Positions 37,483 through 46,098 are shown, counted from the stretch's first letter. The stretch is 64,000 bases of DNA from Streptomyces carminius (GCF_002794255.1 NZ_PGGW01000060.1:62001-126000); one strand, 5' to 3'. Program-made: numbers and translations. The notes: generated by a model not told the origin, from the letters alone.

Positions 37483-37682
37483 GATTGCCCTCCAAAGAGC
37501 GGTGGGGTGGTCCGGCCGCCCCACACGGTCCGCAGTCGGTCAGTGTGCTTCGCCGGGTGCCCTGCTCCTCCGGCTGTTTCCGCCCGCGCTCACGCTCACC
37601 GCGGGCGGGCCCTTCCGCGCGGGGTCACCGACCCCGCCGAGTCCGGCGCGTGTGGCGTCCCTCCGTGCGGACGCTGTGCCGG
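37483..37682. promoter_or_regulatory. Leader of the flavin monooxygenase
   Basis: This is the left part of the divergent gap between the monooxygenase and the DUF6081-like gene. No gene is seen. The promoter for the minus-strand monooxygenase should lie here or within the duplicated element at 37683-37790. Confidence 0.35.
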
Positions 37683-37790
37683 CGACGCCGTGATGTGACG
37701 GTCAGTACGGCAGTCTCGGACCGGTGCCCCCGCACGGGCATGACCCATTCACGGGATTTCCGGCGGCCGGCGGGGACATGGCGTGCGCCC
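37683..37790 (+). repeat. Duplicated ~108-bp promoter-like element, copy A
   Basis: This stretch aligns over its whole length with 55923-56030. The best-conserved core is CATGACCCATTCACGGGAT (here from 37739), followed by CCGGCG and ATGGCGTGC. Flanking parts align with a few small gaps. It lies in a divergent promoter region, 60 bp upstream of the DUF6081-like gene. Confidence 0.7.
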
Positions 37791-37849
37791 CGGCCGAACG
37801 GCGTGAACGTGTGATGGCCGGGGACGGCGGCGGGGCCGATGGTGGCGGC

Positions 37850-38590
37850 ATGACGTCGTTGCTTCAGACCGATGCGTGGACGTACGACGATTTCACGAGC
37901 GCGGAGCTCGACCCCGCCCACTGGACGATCATGTCGATCACGGGGGCCGACGGCCGGCGGCACCAGTACCGGGACCGCAACGCCCGGGTGCGCACGGGAG
38001 ACGGGCGGCTGGAGCTGACCGTCGACCCGTTCACCCGCTTCCACGACACCGACCCGCGGCAGAACAACGCCAAGCAGATGTACCGGTCGGTGCGGCGCTT
38101 CGCCGTGCCGCCGGAGGGCCGGCTGACGTTCGAGGTCGCGATGGGGGTGCGGACCCGCGGCCAGATCCCCTACGACCTGCTCGACGCCTACGGCACCGTG
38201 AACGTCTTCGACCTGGAGACCGGTGTCGTGCTCAACGCCGCCGCGACGAACGACACCGTGTACGCGGTGGTCGAGCGGCTGGCGCTGCCGGGTGTGACCC
38301 AGCCTCACGAGCACTACGTCCACCGGGTGGTGCTGGACGTGCCGACGGAGCCGGGGCAGGAGCACCGGTACGCCGTCGGCTACCGGGCCGACACGTCGGA
38401 GGCGGAGTTCCACGTCGACGGCCGGCTCGCCTACTGGACACGGCTTCCGGTGGCGGTGGCGGGCTTCAACGCCGGTATGGCCCTGTTCTCGGCCCGCGAT
38501 CTCTCGCGCTACACGCGCGCGGAGCGGGAGCACGGACAGGGCGCGACCGGCTGGTGGGGACCGTGGCGCGTCACGACCGGCGTCAGATGA
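37850..38590 (+). CDS. DUF6081-like protein
   Basis: A 246-residue protein with no signal peptide. Landmarks are DDFTSAELDPAHWTIMS, ARVRTGDGRLELTVDPFTRF and VTQPHEHYVHRVVLDVP. The strand-rich pattern suggests a concanavalin-like jelly-roll fold. Such proteins recur in actinobacterial biosynthetic clusters without known function. The ATG at 37850 is chosen because the conserved region begins there; ATG 37814 is an alternative. It is the only plus-strand gene within a minus-strand block, and its stop overlaps the convergent SDR gene by 8 bp, which may cause transcriptional interference. Confidence 0.7.
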   Translation: MTSLLQTDAWTYDDFTSAELDPAHWTIMSITGADGRRHQYRDRNARVRTGDGRLELTVDPFTRFHDTDPRQNNAKQMYRSVRRFAVPPEGRLTFEVAMGVRTRGQIPYDLLDAYGTVNVFDLETGVVLNAAATNDTVYAVVERLALPGVTQPHEHYVHRVVLDVPTEPGQEHRYAVGYRADTSEAEFHVDGRLAYWTRLPVAVAGFNAGMALFSARDLSRYTRAEREHGQGATGWWGPWRVTTGVR

Positions 38591-39284
38591 GCACCTCCCC
38601 TCCGTCGATGTTCAGGTTGACGCCGTTGATCGCACGGTTCTCCAGCAGGAACCTGATCGCGTGGGCGCAGTCCTCCATCGTCACCGGTCGCCTGGTGAGC
38701 GCGCGTGCCCCGGCCCCCTCCCGTGCGGCGGGCTTGTCGCTCCAGAACGGCGTGTCCGAGACGATGCTCGGGTGCAGGGCGCTGACCCGGACCGGCGAGA
38801 GCTCCACCGCCAGCGTCCGCACCAGCGCACCGATGCCGCCGTTGGCGGTCGTCACGGACGTGGAGCCGGGGTAGGGCCGGTGGCTGGCCAGGCCGCCGAG
38901 CAGGACGACCGCGCTGTCGTCGGTCATCCGCGGGGCGAGGGCGTGCAGCACCGCCGTGTAGCCGACGAGCTTCACCGTCAGCAGCCGGACCGCGTCGGCC
39001 GGCCGGTACTCGCGCACCGTGTTGTGGTCCCGGTCGAGCGCCGCGAGCACCAGCTGGTCGACGCGCCGCACGTCGGCCAGCGCGGCCCCGATCCGCTCCG
39101 GGTCGGCCAGCTCCAGGGCGAGCCCGCGGGTCCGCCCGCCGATCTCATCGGCGACGTTCTTGGTCCGCTCCTCCGAGCGGCCGGTGATGACCACGTCGTC
39201 GCCCCGTTCGGCGCACGACCGGGCGAAGTGCCGCCCGATCCCCGATGTTCCGCCGATGACGACGACATGAGTGCGTTCGGACAT
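38583..39284 (-). CDS. SDR-fold protein lacking the YxxxK catalytic pair
   Basis: A 233-residue Rossmann protein. VVIGGTSGIGRHFA (residues about 7-20) is the NAD(P)-binding motif. In the segment that normally reads YxxxK, aligned through RTLAVEL, the sequence is VTTANGGIG, so Tyr and Lys are Val and Asn. The Ser position is also replaced (LLGGLASH). The C terminus INGVNLNIDGGEVLI is normal for the family. It may bind a nucleotide without redox catalysis, or use other residues. It lies at the end of the long minus-strand operon. Confidence 0.8.
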   Translation of the reverse strand: MSERTHVVVIGGTSGIGRHFARSCAERGDDVVITGRSEERTKNVADEIGGRTRGLALELADPERIGAALADVRRVDQLVLAALDRDHNTVREYRPADAVRLLTVKLVGYTAVLHALAPRMTDDSAVVLLGGLASHRPYPGSTSVTTANGGIGALVRTLAVELSPVRVSALHPSIVSDTPFWSDKPAAREGAGARALTRRPVTMEDCAHAIRFLLENRAINGVNLNIDGGEVLI

Positions 39285-39359
39285 GGATGTGTACCTCCGT
39301 GGATAGCTGAGCGGATGGGTGGGTGGGTGGTGGCTGGGCGGAGGACGCGGCGGTCCGGC

Positions 39360-39998
39360 TCAGGCGCCCAGCCCGGCCAGCGCGTCGGCCGCGGTCAGCG
39401 GCACCGCGCAGCGGTCCGCGGCGTAGCGGAGCGCCATGAGGTGGTCGTCCAGTGAGAGGTCGGCCAGGGCGTCCGCCACGAGGAACGGCTGGATGTCACG
39501 GCTGAAGGCGTCGCAGGCGGTGATGAGGCAGCCCATGTGCGCGTAGACACCGCAGACGACGAGCTGGTCCCGGCCGGACCGCCGCAGCCGCTCCTCCAGA
39601 CCGCTCCGGAAGAACGCGCTGTAGCGCCACTTGGTCAGCACCGTGTCGCCCTGCTCGGGGGCGATCTCGTCGGCGATGCCGCGGTCGGCCTCCTCGGTCC
39701 CCATGCCGGGACCCCAGAAGTCGTGCAGCAGCCCGCGGTCCTTCCGGCTCATCCCGCCCGGCTGCGCCGTGTACACCACCGGTACCCGGGCCGTGCGCGC
39801 CGCCGCGAGCAGCTTGGCGACGTTGCCGACGAGTTCGGTCAGCGGCGACTGCCCGGCCGGGAACGGGCGCAGGAAGTACCGCTGCATGTCGTGCACCAGT
39901 ACGACGGCGCGGTCCGGCGCCGGGCGCCAGGGCACCGCGGCGGTGGGCAGATCGCTCCGGCCGGGCATGCGGTACGGCGCGATCGGGGTCATGGCCAT
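39360..39998 (-). CDS. PhzD-like isochorismatase
   Basis: A 212-residue isochorismatase-fold hydrolase. The N-terminal PIAPYRMP is typical of PhzD and EntB. The catalytic Asp is in VVLVHDMQRYFL (about residue 37) and the Lys in VLTKWRYSAFF (about 122). The position of the Cys nucleophile of other family members is GVYAHMGC, as in PhzD. PhzD converts 2-amino-2-deoxyisochorismate to trans-2,3-dihydro-3-hydroxyanthranilate and pyruvate. It sits between the EntA-like dehydrogenase and the SDR, so it makes the substrate of the former. Confidence 0.92.
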   Translation of the reverse strand: MAMTPIAPYRMPGRSDLPTAAVPWRPAPDRAVVLVHDMQRYFLRPFPAGQSPLTELVGNVAKLLAAARTARVPVVYTAQPGGMSRKDRGLLHDFWGPGMGTEEADRGIADEIAPEQGDTVLTKWRYSAFFRSGLEERLRRSGRDQLVVCGVYAHMGCLITACDAFSRDIQPFLVADALADLSLDDHLMALRYAADRCAVPLTAADALAGLGA

Positions 39999-40028
39999 GG
40001 TTCGCCTCCTGAAGTCCGTCCGGCAGCG

Positions 40029-40814
40029 TCACACGTGCAGTGCGGCGCCACCGTCCACGTAGAGGTCGTGCATCGTCACGTGACCGGCCTGGTCGGACAC
40101 GAGGTACGCGACGGCCTCGGCCACGTCCTGCGGCCGGGCCAGCTTCCGCAGCGGGATGCCGACGCGGTACGCGGCCGGCGAGCCCTCGACCACCTGCCTC
40201 GTATCGGCGCCCTCGCCGAGCATCGAGCGCAGCATGGGCGTGTCCGTCGAACCGGGCGAGACGATGTTGCACCGGATGCCGTAGTCGGCGAGCTCCAGCC
40301 CCAGGCACCGGGTGAACTGGGCCGACGCCGCCTTGGACGCGGCGTACGCGGACATCTCCGTACGCGGCACGCCGGCGGCGTTGGACGCCACGGTCACGAT
40401 CGCTCCGCGGCGCCGGGGGATCATCCGCCGGGCCACCGCGCGGGACACGTGGAACACCCCGCCGGCGTTGACCGAGAAGACCTCGTCCCACTGCCGGTCC
40501 GACAGCTCGACCACCCGGCCGGTGTGCAGCACGCCGGCCGCGTTGACGAGGATGCCGATGGGGCCCAGCTCGTCCTCGACGCGCCCGGCGAGCGCGTCCA
40601 CCGGCTCGCTGTCGCACACGTCCGCGGGGTAGCCGCGGACGTGGAAGCCCTCGGCCCCGAACTTGGTCACGACGGTGGCGAGCGCCTCGAAGTCGCGGTC
40701 CACCGCCGCGACATGCGCCCCCGCGCCCGCCAGGGTCTCCACCACGGCGGCACCGATACCCCGCGCCGCACCGGTGACCAGGGCGACCGTGGATTCGATT
40801 CCGGTCAGTTCCAT
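40029..40814 (-). CDS. EntA-like SDR, candidate 2,3-dihydro-3-hydroxyanthranilate dehydrogenase
   Basis: A 261-residue classical SDR: VTGAARGIGAAVVE (about residues 14-27), NAAGVLHTG, catalytic Ser in VTVASNAAG, and YAASK (about 157-161). The end YVDGGAALHV is typical. It resembles 2,3-dihydro-2,3-dihydroxybenzoate dehydrogenase. Next to the PhzD-like gene, its likely reaction is NAD-dependent aromatisation to 3-hydroxyanthranilate. Of two adjacent ATGs, 40814 has the better spacing to AGGAG. It overlaps the preceding flavin gene's stop, so translation is coupled. Confidence 0.88.
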   Translation of the reverse strand: MELTGIESTVALVTGAARGIGAAVVETLAGAGAHVAAVDRDFEALATVVTKFGAEGFHVRGYPADVCDSEPVDALAGRVEDELGPIGILVNAAGVLHTGRVVELSDRQWDEVFSVNAGGVFHVSRAVARRMIPRRRGAIVTVASNAAGVPRTEMSAYAASKAASAQFTRCLGLELADYGIRCNIVSPGSTDTPMLRSMLGEGADTRQVVEGSPAAYRVGIPLRKLARPQDVAEAVAYLVSDQAGHVTMHDLYVDGGAALHV

Positions 40815-40816
40815 CA

Positions 40817-42004
40817 TCAACTCCTGCTGGTCGTGGTGGCCTGCTCGGGGTCGTACCCGAACAGCCACTCGTGCCGTTCCAGGCCCGACGAGGCCTGTAC
40901 GGAGGCGTCGCGACGGCGTTGTGCGTCTCCGTCCGCCAGGTGGAAGACCGCCGCGTTGGCGCGGGACCGCTGCTGGATCCGCGTGGTGCGGGGCAGCCGG
41001 ATCCGCTCGTAGCGGCGCAGGGCCGCGCCGAGGTCGTCCGGGCCCGCGTCGGCCAGGCAGGCCGCGAGCACGACGGCGTCCTCGATCGCCTGGTTGGCGC
41101 CCTGCGCCTGGAAGGGCAGCATCGGATGCGCGGCGTCCCCGATGACGGCCACCCGTCCGGCGCTCAGCCGGTCCAGGCTCTCGCGGTCGTGCAGTGCCCA
41201 CCGGCTGACCGTGTCCGCCGCGCCGATCAGCCGGGTGACGTCCGGGTGCCAGGCCGCGTACGCGGCCGCGAGCTCGGTGCCGTCGCCCCGCGCCGTCCAG
41301 GACTCCTCCCGCCAGTCGGAGGCGGAGACGGTCGCGCCGAAGCTCACCTGCCGGCCGGAGGAGACCGGATAGCACACGCAGTGCCGGTCCGGCCCGAGCC
41401 ACAGCCGCACCCGGGGATCCTCGGCGAGGAGGGGCACCCGGTGCGCCGGGACCAGCCCCCGGTAGATCGTCTGCCCGGAGTACCGCGGCCGGTCGGCCGC
41501 GATCTGCTCGCGGACCACCGAGCGGATGCCGTCCGCCCCCACGACCAGTTCCGCCGTCACCGTCGTGCCGCCGGACAGGTGCAGCCGCGCCTCGTCGGCG
41601 CTCTGCGTCACCGCCGTGAGGCGGGCGCCGAGGTGCACCCGGTCAGGCGGGACGAGGGAGAGCAGGACCCCGTGCAGATGGGCGCGGTGCACGGTGTAGT
41701 ACGGCGCCCCGAAGCGGCGGCGGCACAGGTCGCCCAGCTCCGTGCGCTGCAGCAGTCTGCCGTCGTCCCAGCGGCGCATCTCGATCGCCCGCGGCGCCAC
41801 CGCGACGGCCTGCAGGCGCTCGTGCAGCCCCAGCCGGTGCAGCAGCCGGGTGGCGTTGGGCGTCACCTGCACGCCCGCCCCCACCTCGGTCAGCCGCTCC
41901 GCCTGCTCGTAGAGGTGGCAGTCGATGCCGGCCCGGCGAAGGGCGACGGCGAGAGTGAGGCCGGCGATTCCGGCCCCGGCCACGGCCACCCGCATCTGCG
42001 GCAT
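40817..42004 (-). CDS. FAD-dependent monooxygenase (salicylate hydroxylase type)
   Basis: A 395-residue class A flavoprotein. VAVAGAGIAGLTLAVALRRA (residues about 5-24) is the FAD motif, VVGADGIRSVVRE the DG motif, and VAVIGDAAHPMLPFQAQG the GD motif. The family includes salicylate and 6-hydroxynicotinate hydroxylases. PtmB3 of the platensimycin pathway, which hydroxylates 3-amino-4-hydroxybenzoate, is a useful comparison because the same precursor should be made here. The ATG at 42004 follows GAGGTG, 10 bp after the CoA ligase stop. Ring hydroxylation or oxidative decarboxylation are both possible. Confidence 0.88.
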   Translation of the reverse strand: MPQMRVAVAGAGIAGLTLAVALRRAGIDCHLYEQAERLTEVGAGVQVTPNATRLLHRLGLHERLQAVAVAPRAIEMRRWDDGRLLQRTELGDLCRRRFGAPYYTVHRAHLHGVLLSLVPPDRVHLGARLTAVTQSADEARLHLSGGTTVTAELVVGADGIRSVVREQIAADRPRYSGQTIYRGLVPAHRVPLLAEDPRVRLWLGPDRHCVCYPVSSGRQVSFGATVSASDWREESWTARGDGTELAAAYAAWHPDVTRLIGAADTVSRWALHDRESLDRLSAGRVAVIGDAAHPMLPFQAQGANQAIEDAVVLAACLADAGPDDLGAALRRYERIRLPRTTRIQQRSRANAAVFHLADGDAQRRRDASVQASSGLERHEWLFGYDPEQATTTSRS

Positions 42005-42014
42005 GCTGTCCACC

Positions 42015-43331
42015 TCAGTAGTAGAGGAGCGCTTTGCCCCAGTCCTCGTCGGGCCCGAACAGGCTGCGCGGTTTGACCACATCGGGCATGGCCGTCAGCG
42101 CGTCGCGGGGGATCAGCGTGCCCGGGGGCAGTCCGGCGGCCTCGCAGTCCACGCCGAAGGCGGACCGCACCGATGCCGTCAGCTCCGCCAGGGCGGCGGT
42201 CCGGTGCTCCTCGGCCACCTCGATCTCGACGCGCAGGACCGCCGCTTCCGCCCGCGCCCGCCAGAACAGCACCCCGTAGGGCTCCGGGAGGGAGAAGACG
42301 AGCTCCTCCAGCCGGTGCTGGGTGATCGTCGCGCCGCCGACCCGGTAGCCGAACGCCGCCCTGCCGAGCACCCGGACCGTGGGCAGGTTCCAGCCGCAGT
42401 CGCAGTCGTCGTAGGAGACCGCCACGTTGTCCTCGAGGTTGTAGCGCAGCAGGGGCATCGCCTCCCGGAACAGCGGCGTGACCACGAGCTGCCCCTCGCC
42501 CTCCGCGCCGACCCTGCCGGTCTGCGGGTCGTACACCTCGAACAGCGCCCGGTCGGCCCACAGGTGCATCCGGCCGTGCGGGCACTCACCGGCGAGGCTG
42601 CCGGTCTCCGTGGAGCCGTACTCCTCGATCACCGGCACCCCCCACAGCCCGCTGATGCGGCGGCGGCGGGCGGAGGTGAGCGGCTCGCCGCCGACGAACA
42701 GCGCGCGCAGCGCGGGGAAGTCGGCGTCCGGCCGGTGTCCGGCCGCGGTCGCCGCGGCGGCCCAGATGAGGCACTCGGTCGGCACCGACCAGGTGAGCGT
42801 GACCCCCAGGTCGTGCATGGTCCGGACCACACGGGCGTACGGCATGGCCAGCGACCGGTTGTCGCCCGGCACCACCGTGGCCCCGCACAGCCGGCCGGCG
42901 GCGTGCGCGAGGTGTCCCGTCAACAGCAGCGCGTAGGGGGTGCGCACCAGGAAGACGTCCTCGCCCGACATCCCGATCCACTTGCGGGCGAAGCGCTCGG
43001 CCAGGTCGGTCCAGTCCTCGGCCGTGTAGTACGAGGGCGTGGGCCGGCCGGCGGTCCCGCTCGACTCGTGGTAGGTGGCCAGCCGCTCCTTCGGGACGGC
43101 GAGCATCCCGAAGGGGTAGTTGTCCCGCAGGTCCTGCTTCGTCGTCAGCGGCAGGCTCGCGAGATCCGCGGCGGCGGCGGGCAGGGCCGCCGCGTCCAGC
43201 CGCCGGCGGTAGAACGGCGAGCGGGCCGCCCAGCCGACGGTCTGCGGCAGCTGTTTCTCCTGGATGCGCTGCAGCTCCTCCGGCCCGTGCCACTGGCCGA
43301 GTCGAGGCAGGTTCGAGCGTGGGTCGTTCAC
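42015..43331 (-). CDS. PaaK-like aryl-CoA ligase
   Basis: A 438-residue adenylate-forming enzyme of the phenylacetate-CoA ligase type. YHESSGTAGRPTPSYY (about residues 92-107) is the P-loop, EEYGSTETG (about 245) binds AMP, and LLRYNLEDN then YRVGGATITQHRLEE lead into the C domain. A Cys-His rich patch (YDDCDCGWN) occurs as in PaaK relatives. The GTG at 43331 overlaps the amidohydrolase stop (GTGA) and follows GGAGGAGAA. It would activate 3-hydroxyanthranilate or 3-amino-4-hydroxybenzoate as AMP ester or CoA thioester for the KAS III-like enzyme. BomJ of A33853 plays a comparable part. Confidence 0.9.
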   Translation of the reverse strand: MNDPRSNLPRLGQWHGPEELQRIQEKQLPQTVGWAARSPFYRRRLDAAALPAAAADLASLPLTTKQDLRDNYPFGMLAVPKERLATYHESSGTAGRPTPSYYTAEDWTDLAERFARKWIGMSGEDVFLVRTPYALLLTGHLAHAAGRLCGATVVPGDNRSLAMPYARVVRTMHDLGVTLTWSVPTECLIWAAAATAAGHRPDADFPALRALFVGGEPLTSARRRRISGLWGVPVIEEYGSTETGSLAGECPHGRMHLWADRALFEVYDPQTGRVGAEGEGQLVVTPLFREAMPLLRYNLEDNVAVSYDDCDCGWNLPTVRVLGRAAFGYRVGGATITQHRLEELVFSLPEPYGVLFWRARAEAAVLRVEIEVAEEHRTAALAELTASVRSAFGVDCEAAGLPPGTLIPRDALTAMPDVVKPRSLFGPDEDWGKALLYY

Positions 43332-44098
43332 CGCTTCTCCTCCCTTAGCAGTCGGTGCGCGTTGTCCCAGGCGATCTGCCGCCACTGCCCGGGCGGCAGC
43401 GACAGCACCCGGAACTTGGCCAGCTCCACGGCCGGGTGCTGGAGCGGGTACTCGGAGCCGAACACCAGCCGCCCGGCGCCGAGGCGGCTCACCGCCGCCT
43501 CGGCCACGCAGGTGTAGCCGCCCGAGGTCTCCAGCAGGATGTTGGGCTCGTCCCGGATCAGGGTGAGCGCGTGGAAGTCGATGTTGCCGATGCCGCTGTG
43601 CCCGAGCACGAAGCTCACCCGCGGAAACCGGCGGGCCAGGGTGACCAGGTCGGCCACTCCCGCGCCGTGCCGGGCCAGGCAGACCACGTACACCGGGTGG
43701 CCGTACTCCGCCGCCACACCGACGAGCCCGGCCACGCGGGGATCGGTCAGGCCGACGCCGTGCACCGCGGGTGAGATCTCCAGCCCGCGGAACTCGGCGG
43801 CCCTGGCCCGGTACGCCTCGGGCGAGCGGTGCGGATTGGCGAAGAAGAACGGCACCAGGCGCCCGTCGGTGCCCGCGCAGGCGTCCAGCACCGCGTCGTT
43901 GTCGGCGTCGGTCCCGACGTGCCCGCCCTCGACGAGCTGGCGGGAGAGCCGGTCCAGATCGATGGTGCCGCCCGCGCACACCACCGCCCGCGTCAGCCCG
44001 CACTCGTCCAGCGTCGCCAGCAGCCGCTCCGCGGCCCCGGGCCGGGGAGCCAGACGTACGTGGAAGTCCAGCACGGGCTGTGCGTCCGCCGCGGTCAC
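43328..44098 (-). CDS. Amidohydrolase-family protein, candidate benzoxazole cyclase
   Basis: A 256-residue TIM-barrel protein of the Amidohydrolase_2 type. The first motif reads LDFHVRLAP where the family usually has DxHxH, so the second His is Arg. FVLGHSGIGNIDFH keeps the barrel His. The last motif is FGSEYPLQHP, with Glu where GSDxP is usual. The metal site therefore looks altered. The GTG at 44098 has AGGGAG at good spacing; GTG 44128 would overlap the upstream stop. In nataxazole- and A33853-type pathways an amidohydrolase closes the benzoxazole ring. Coupling with the CoA ligase supports this role, which remains inferred. Confidence 0.85.
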   Translation of the reverse strand: MTAADAQPVLDFHVRLAPRPGAAERLLATLDECGLTRAVVCAGGTIDLDRLSRQLVEGGHVGTDADNDAVLDACAGTDGRLVPFFFANPHRSPEAYRARAAEFRGLEISPAVHGVGLTDPRVAGLVGVAAEYGHPVYVVCLARHGAGVADLVTLARRFPRVSFVLGHSGIGNIDFHALTLIRDEPNILLETSGGYTCVAEAAVSRLGAGRLVFGSEYPLQHPAVELAKFRVLSLPPGQWRQIAWDNAHRLLREEKR

Positions 44099-44124
44099 CG
44101 CTCGCTCCCTCTCGCGGCCGTCGC

Positions 44125-45228
44125 TCACTTCTCGATGCAGAACTCGTTGATCGGGTAGCCGACATGCCGCTGCTCGACCGGCAGGCAGCCGAGCAGCTTC
44201 GTGCCCTCCGTCAGCTCGGTGACGTTCAGCACCGTGCCGCCCGGCCCGAGTACCCGCACGTGCCAGTCGTCCTGGACGATGAGGTTGACCTTCACGCCCG
44301 AGGGCGCGACCGCGTCGATCGCGAGCAGCGGCCGCGTCTCGATCTTGACCCGGCCCACAGTGACGACCCGCGACCTGCCCTGCGAGTCGACGGCCAGCAC
44401 GCGGCCGCCGGAGACGAGCTCGCTGAGGTAGTTGGTGCGCCCGTCGGCCGACAGGGTGTACGAGTGCAGCGCGCCGGCGTTGACCCGGAACGGCCGGGTC
44501 GGCATGTACGGGAGCGGATGGGTCTCGCTGCAGCACAGGATCATGCCGGTGGAGTGGGAGCCGACGAGGATGCCCTCGTCGAGCCGGAAGTTCGTGCAGG
44601 TGTCGACGCAGGCCCGCTCCCCCATCCCCACCCGGCGGATTCCGGTGACCTCCAGCTCCACCAGCTCCACGTCCGCGCCCTTGCCGACCGCGGCGGCCCT
44701 CAGCTCGGTGGCCTCCCCCACGGTGCGCGGGGCGAGCATCACGCCGTCGGAGCCGTGCTCGAGGACACCGAAGACGATCTCCGCCTCCTCGACGTCGGCC
44801 ACCTGCGTGATGATGCTGCCGTCCGCTCCGGCCGCGGCGGCCAGCACGATCTCCAGCGGGATCTTGGTGGGGTCGCGGAAGTACAGCAGGCTCCACCGGT
44901 CGTGGCGCGCGGCGCGGCAGGCGTCCTCGAGGCTGTCGGCGTCCGTGATCTCCACGAACCGGCCGAACTCCACGTCGGGGTGCTGCCGGGCCAGTTCGGC
45001 GGGCTCCCCGTGCCTGGCCGGCTCGACGATGACGAGGTCGGCGGGCGTCAGCTTCTCAGGCAGCGGCCGGTCCTGCGGGAACAGGACCTTCCGCACCGTC
45101 GGGGGCAGCGTCTCCAGATCGGCCGGATCGGCCGCCACGACGGCGTCCACCCGCTGGTGGACGGCCTCCTCGACTATGGCCTCCTTGGCCCCGTTGACGT
45201 TGCGGATGTCCAGCCAGCACAGCTTCAC
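44125..45228 (-). CDS. 3-dehydroquinate synthase II-like enzyme (GriH type)
   Basis: A 367-residue protein of the DHQS-II family, found in archaea and in clusters making 3-amino-4-hydroxybenzoate. Landmarks are KLCWLDIRN at the N terminus, LLYFRDPTKIPLEIVLA, GVMLAPRTVGE, and CVDTCTNFRLDEGILVGS with the paired Cys. GriH of grixazone biosynthesis converts the GriI product to 3-amino-4-hydroxybenzoate. The gene lies 30 bp after the GriI-like aldolase, the same order of function as in griI-griH. Length equals the family norm, and no truncation is seen. Confidence 0.93.
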   Translation of the reverse strand: MKLCWLDIRNVNGAKEAIVEEAVHQRVDAVVAADPADLETLPPTVRKVLFPQDRPLPEKLTPADLVIVEPARHGEPAELARQHPDVEFGRFVEITDADSLEDACRAARHDRWSLLYFRDPTKIPLEIVLAAAAGADGSIITQVADVEEAEIVFGVLEHGSDGVMLAPRTVGEATELRAAAVGKGADVELVELEVTGIRRVGMGERACVDTCTNFRLDEGILVGSHSTGMILCCSETHPLPYMPTRPFRVNAGALHSYTLSADGRTNYLSELVSGGRVLAVDSQGRSRVVTVGRVKIETRPLLAIDAVAPSGVKVNLIVQDDWHVRVLGPGGTVLNVTELTEGTKLLGCLPVEQRHVGYPINEFCIEK

Positions 45229-45258
45229 AGGTGTCTCCTCAGCGGAAGGTCGGGAGTG

Positions 45259-46083
45259 TCAGGACGTGAGGGCGAGCCGTTCGTCGACGCCGTCCCGGCC
45301 CGGGACGTGCGTCTTCTCGTGCACCAGCCGCGCGATCGTGGCCGCCATCCAGCCGGGCTGGTCGGCCTGGAAGACGTTGCGTCCCACGGCGACGCCGGCC
45401 GCGCCGCCGCGCAGCGCGTCGGACACCTGGGCCAGCACCGTGTCGGTGTCGCCCGAGCGCGGGCCGCCGGCCACGATGACCGGGATCGGGCAGCTCCGGA
45501 CCACGTCGGCCATGTGCTCGGGCGTTCCCGCGTAGTCGGTCTTGACGATGTCCGCGCCGAGGTCCGTGGCGAGCGTGGCGGCGTGCGCCACCAGCTCCGG
45601 CGCCCGGGAGTCGGTGATCTGCGGACCGCGGGCGTACACCATGGCCAGCAGCGGGACGTTCCAGCGGTCGCACTCCCCGGCCACGGCCGCCAGATCGGCG
45701 ATCTGCCGGGCCTCCTGGGGCGACCCCAGGTTGACGTGCACGCTGACCGCGTCGGCGCCCAGCCGCAGCGCCTCGTCCACATGGGCGACCAGGTACTTCG
45801 CGTTCGGATCGGGAGCGTGCCTCGTGCTCACGCTCAGATGCACGATGAGTGACATGTCGCGGAACCAGCCGTGGTCGACGTGGCGGAGGCTGCCCTTGTG
45901 CAGCACCACGGCGTCGACACCGGTGCCGGTGAGCTCACCGAGCAGGGAGTCCAGGTCGCCACGGCGCAGCGGCCCGTCCGTGACGGAGTGGTCGAGCGGT
46001 ACGACGAGCAGCCGCCCGTCGCCATGGCGGAAGAGGCGCCGCAAGCGCAGATTCCGGGCGAACGGCGCGTTGTGTACAGCCAC
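45259..46083 (-). CDS. DhnA/GriI-type aldolase (2-amino-3,7-dideoxy-D-threo-hept-6-ulosonate synthase-like)
   Basis: A 274-residue class I aldolase. LLVVPLDHSVTDGPLRRG (about residues 23-40) is the family N motif. The Schiff-base Lys is in ADIVKTDYAG (about 181), and PVIVAGGPRSGDTD binds phosphate. GriI condenses L-aspartate-4-semialdehyde with dihydroxyacetone phosphate to a C7 amino sugar-like product. The gene follows the aspartate kinase by 15 bp, so precursor supply and use are coupled. Confidence 0.93.
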   Translation of the reverse strand: MAVHNAPFARNLRLRRLFRHGDGRLLVVPLDHSVTDGPLRRGDLDSLLGELTGTGVDAVVLHKGSLRHVDHGWFRDMSLIVHLSVSTRHAPDPNAKYLVAHVDEALRLGADAVSVHVNLGSPQEARQIADLAAVAGECDRWNVPLLAMVYARGPQITDSRAPELVAHAATLATDLGADIVKTDYAGTPEHMADVVRSCPIPVIVAGGPRSGDTDTVLAQVSDALRGGAAGVAVGRNVFQADQPGWMAATIARLVHEKTHVPGRDGVDERLALTS

Positions 46084-46098
46084 TGTTCCCTGCCTCTC

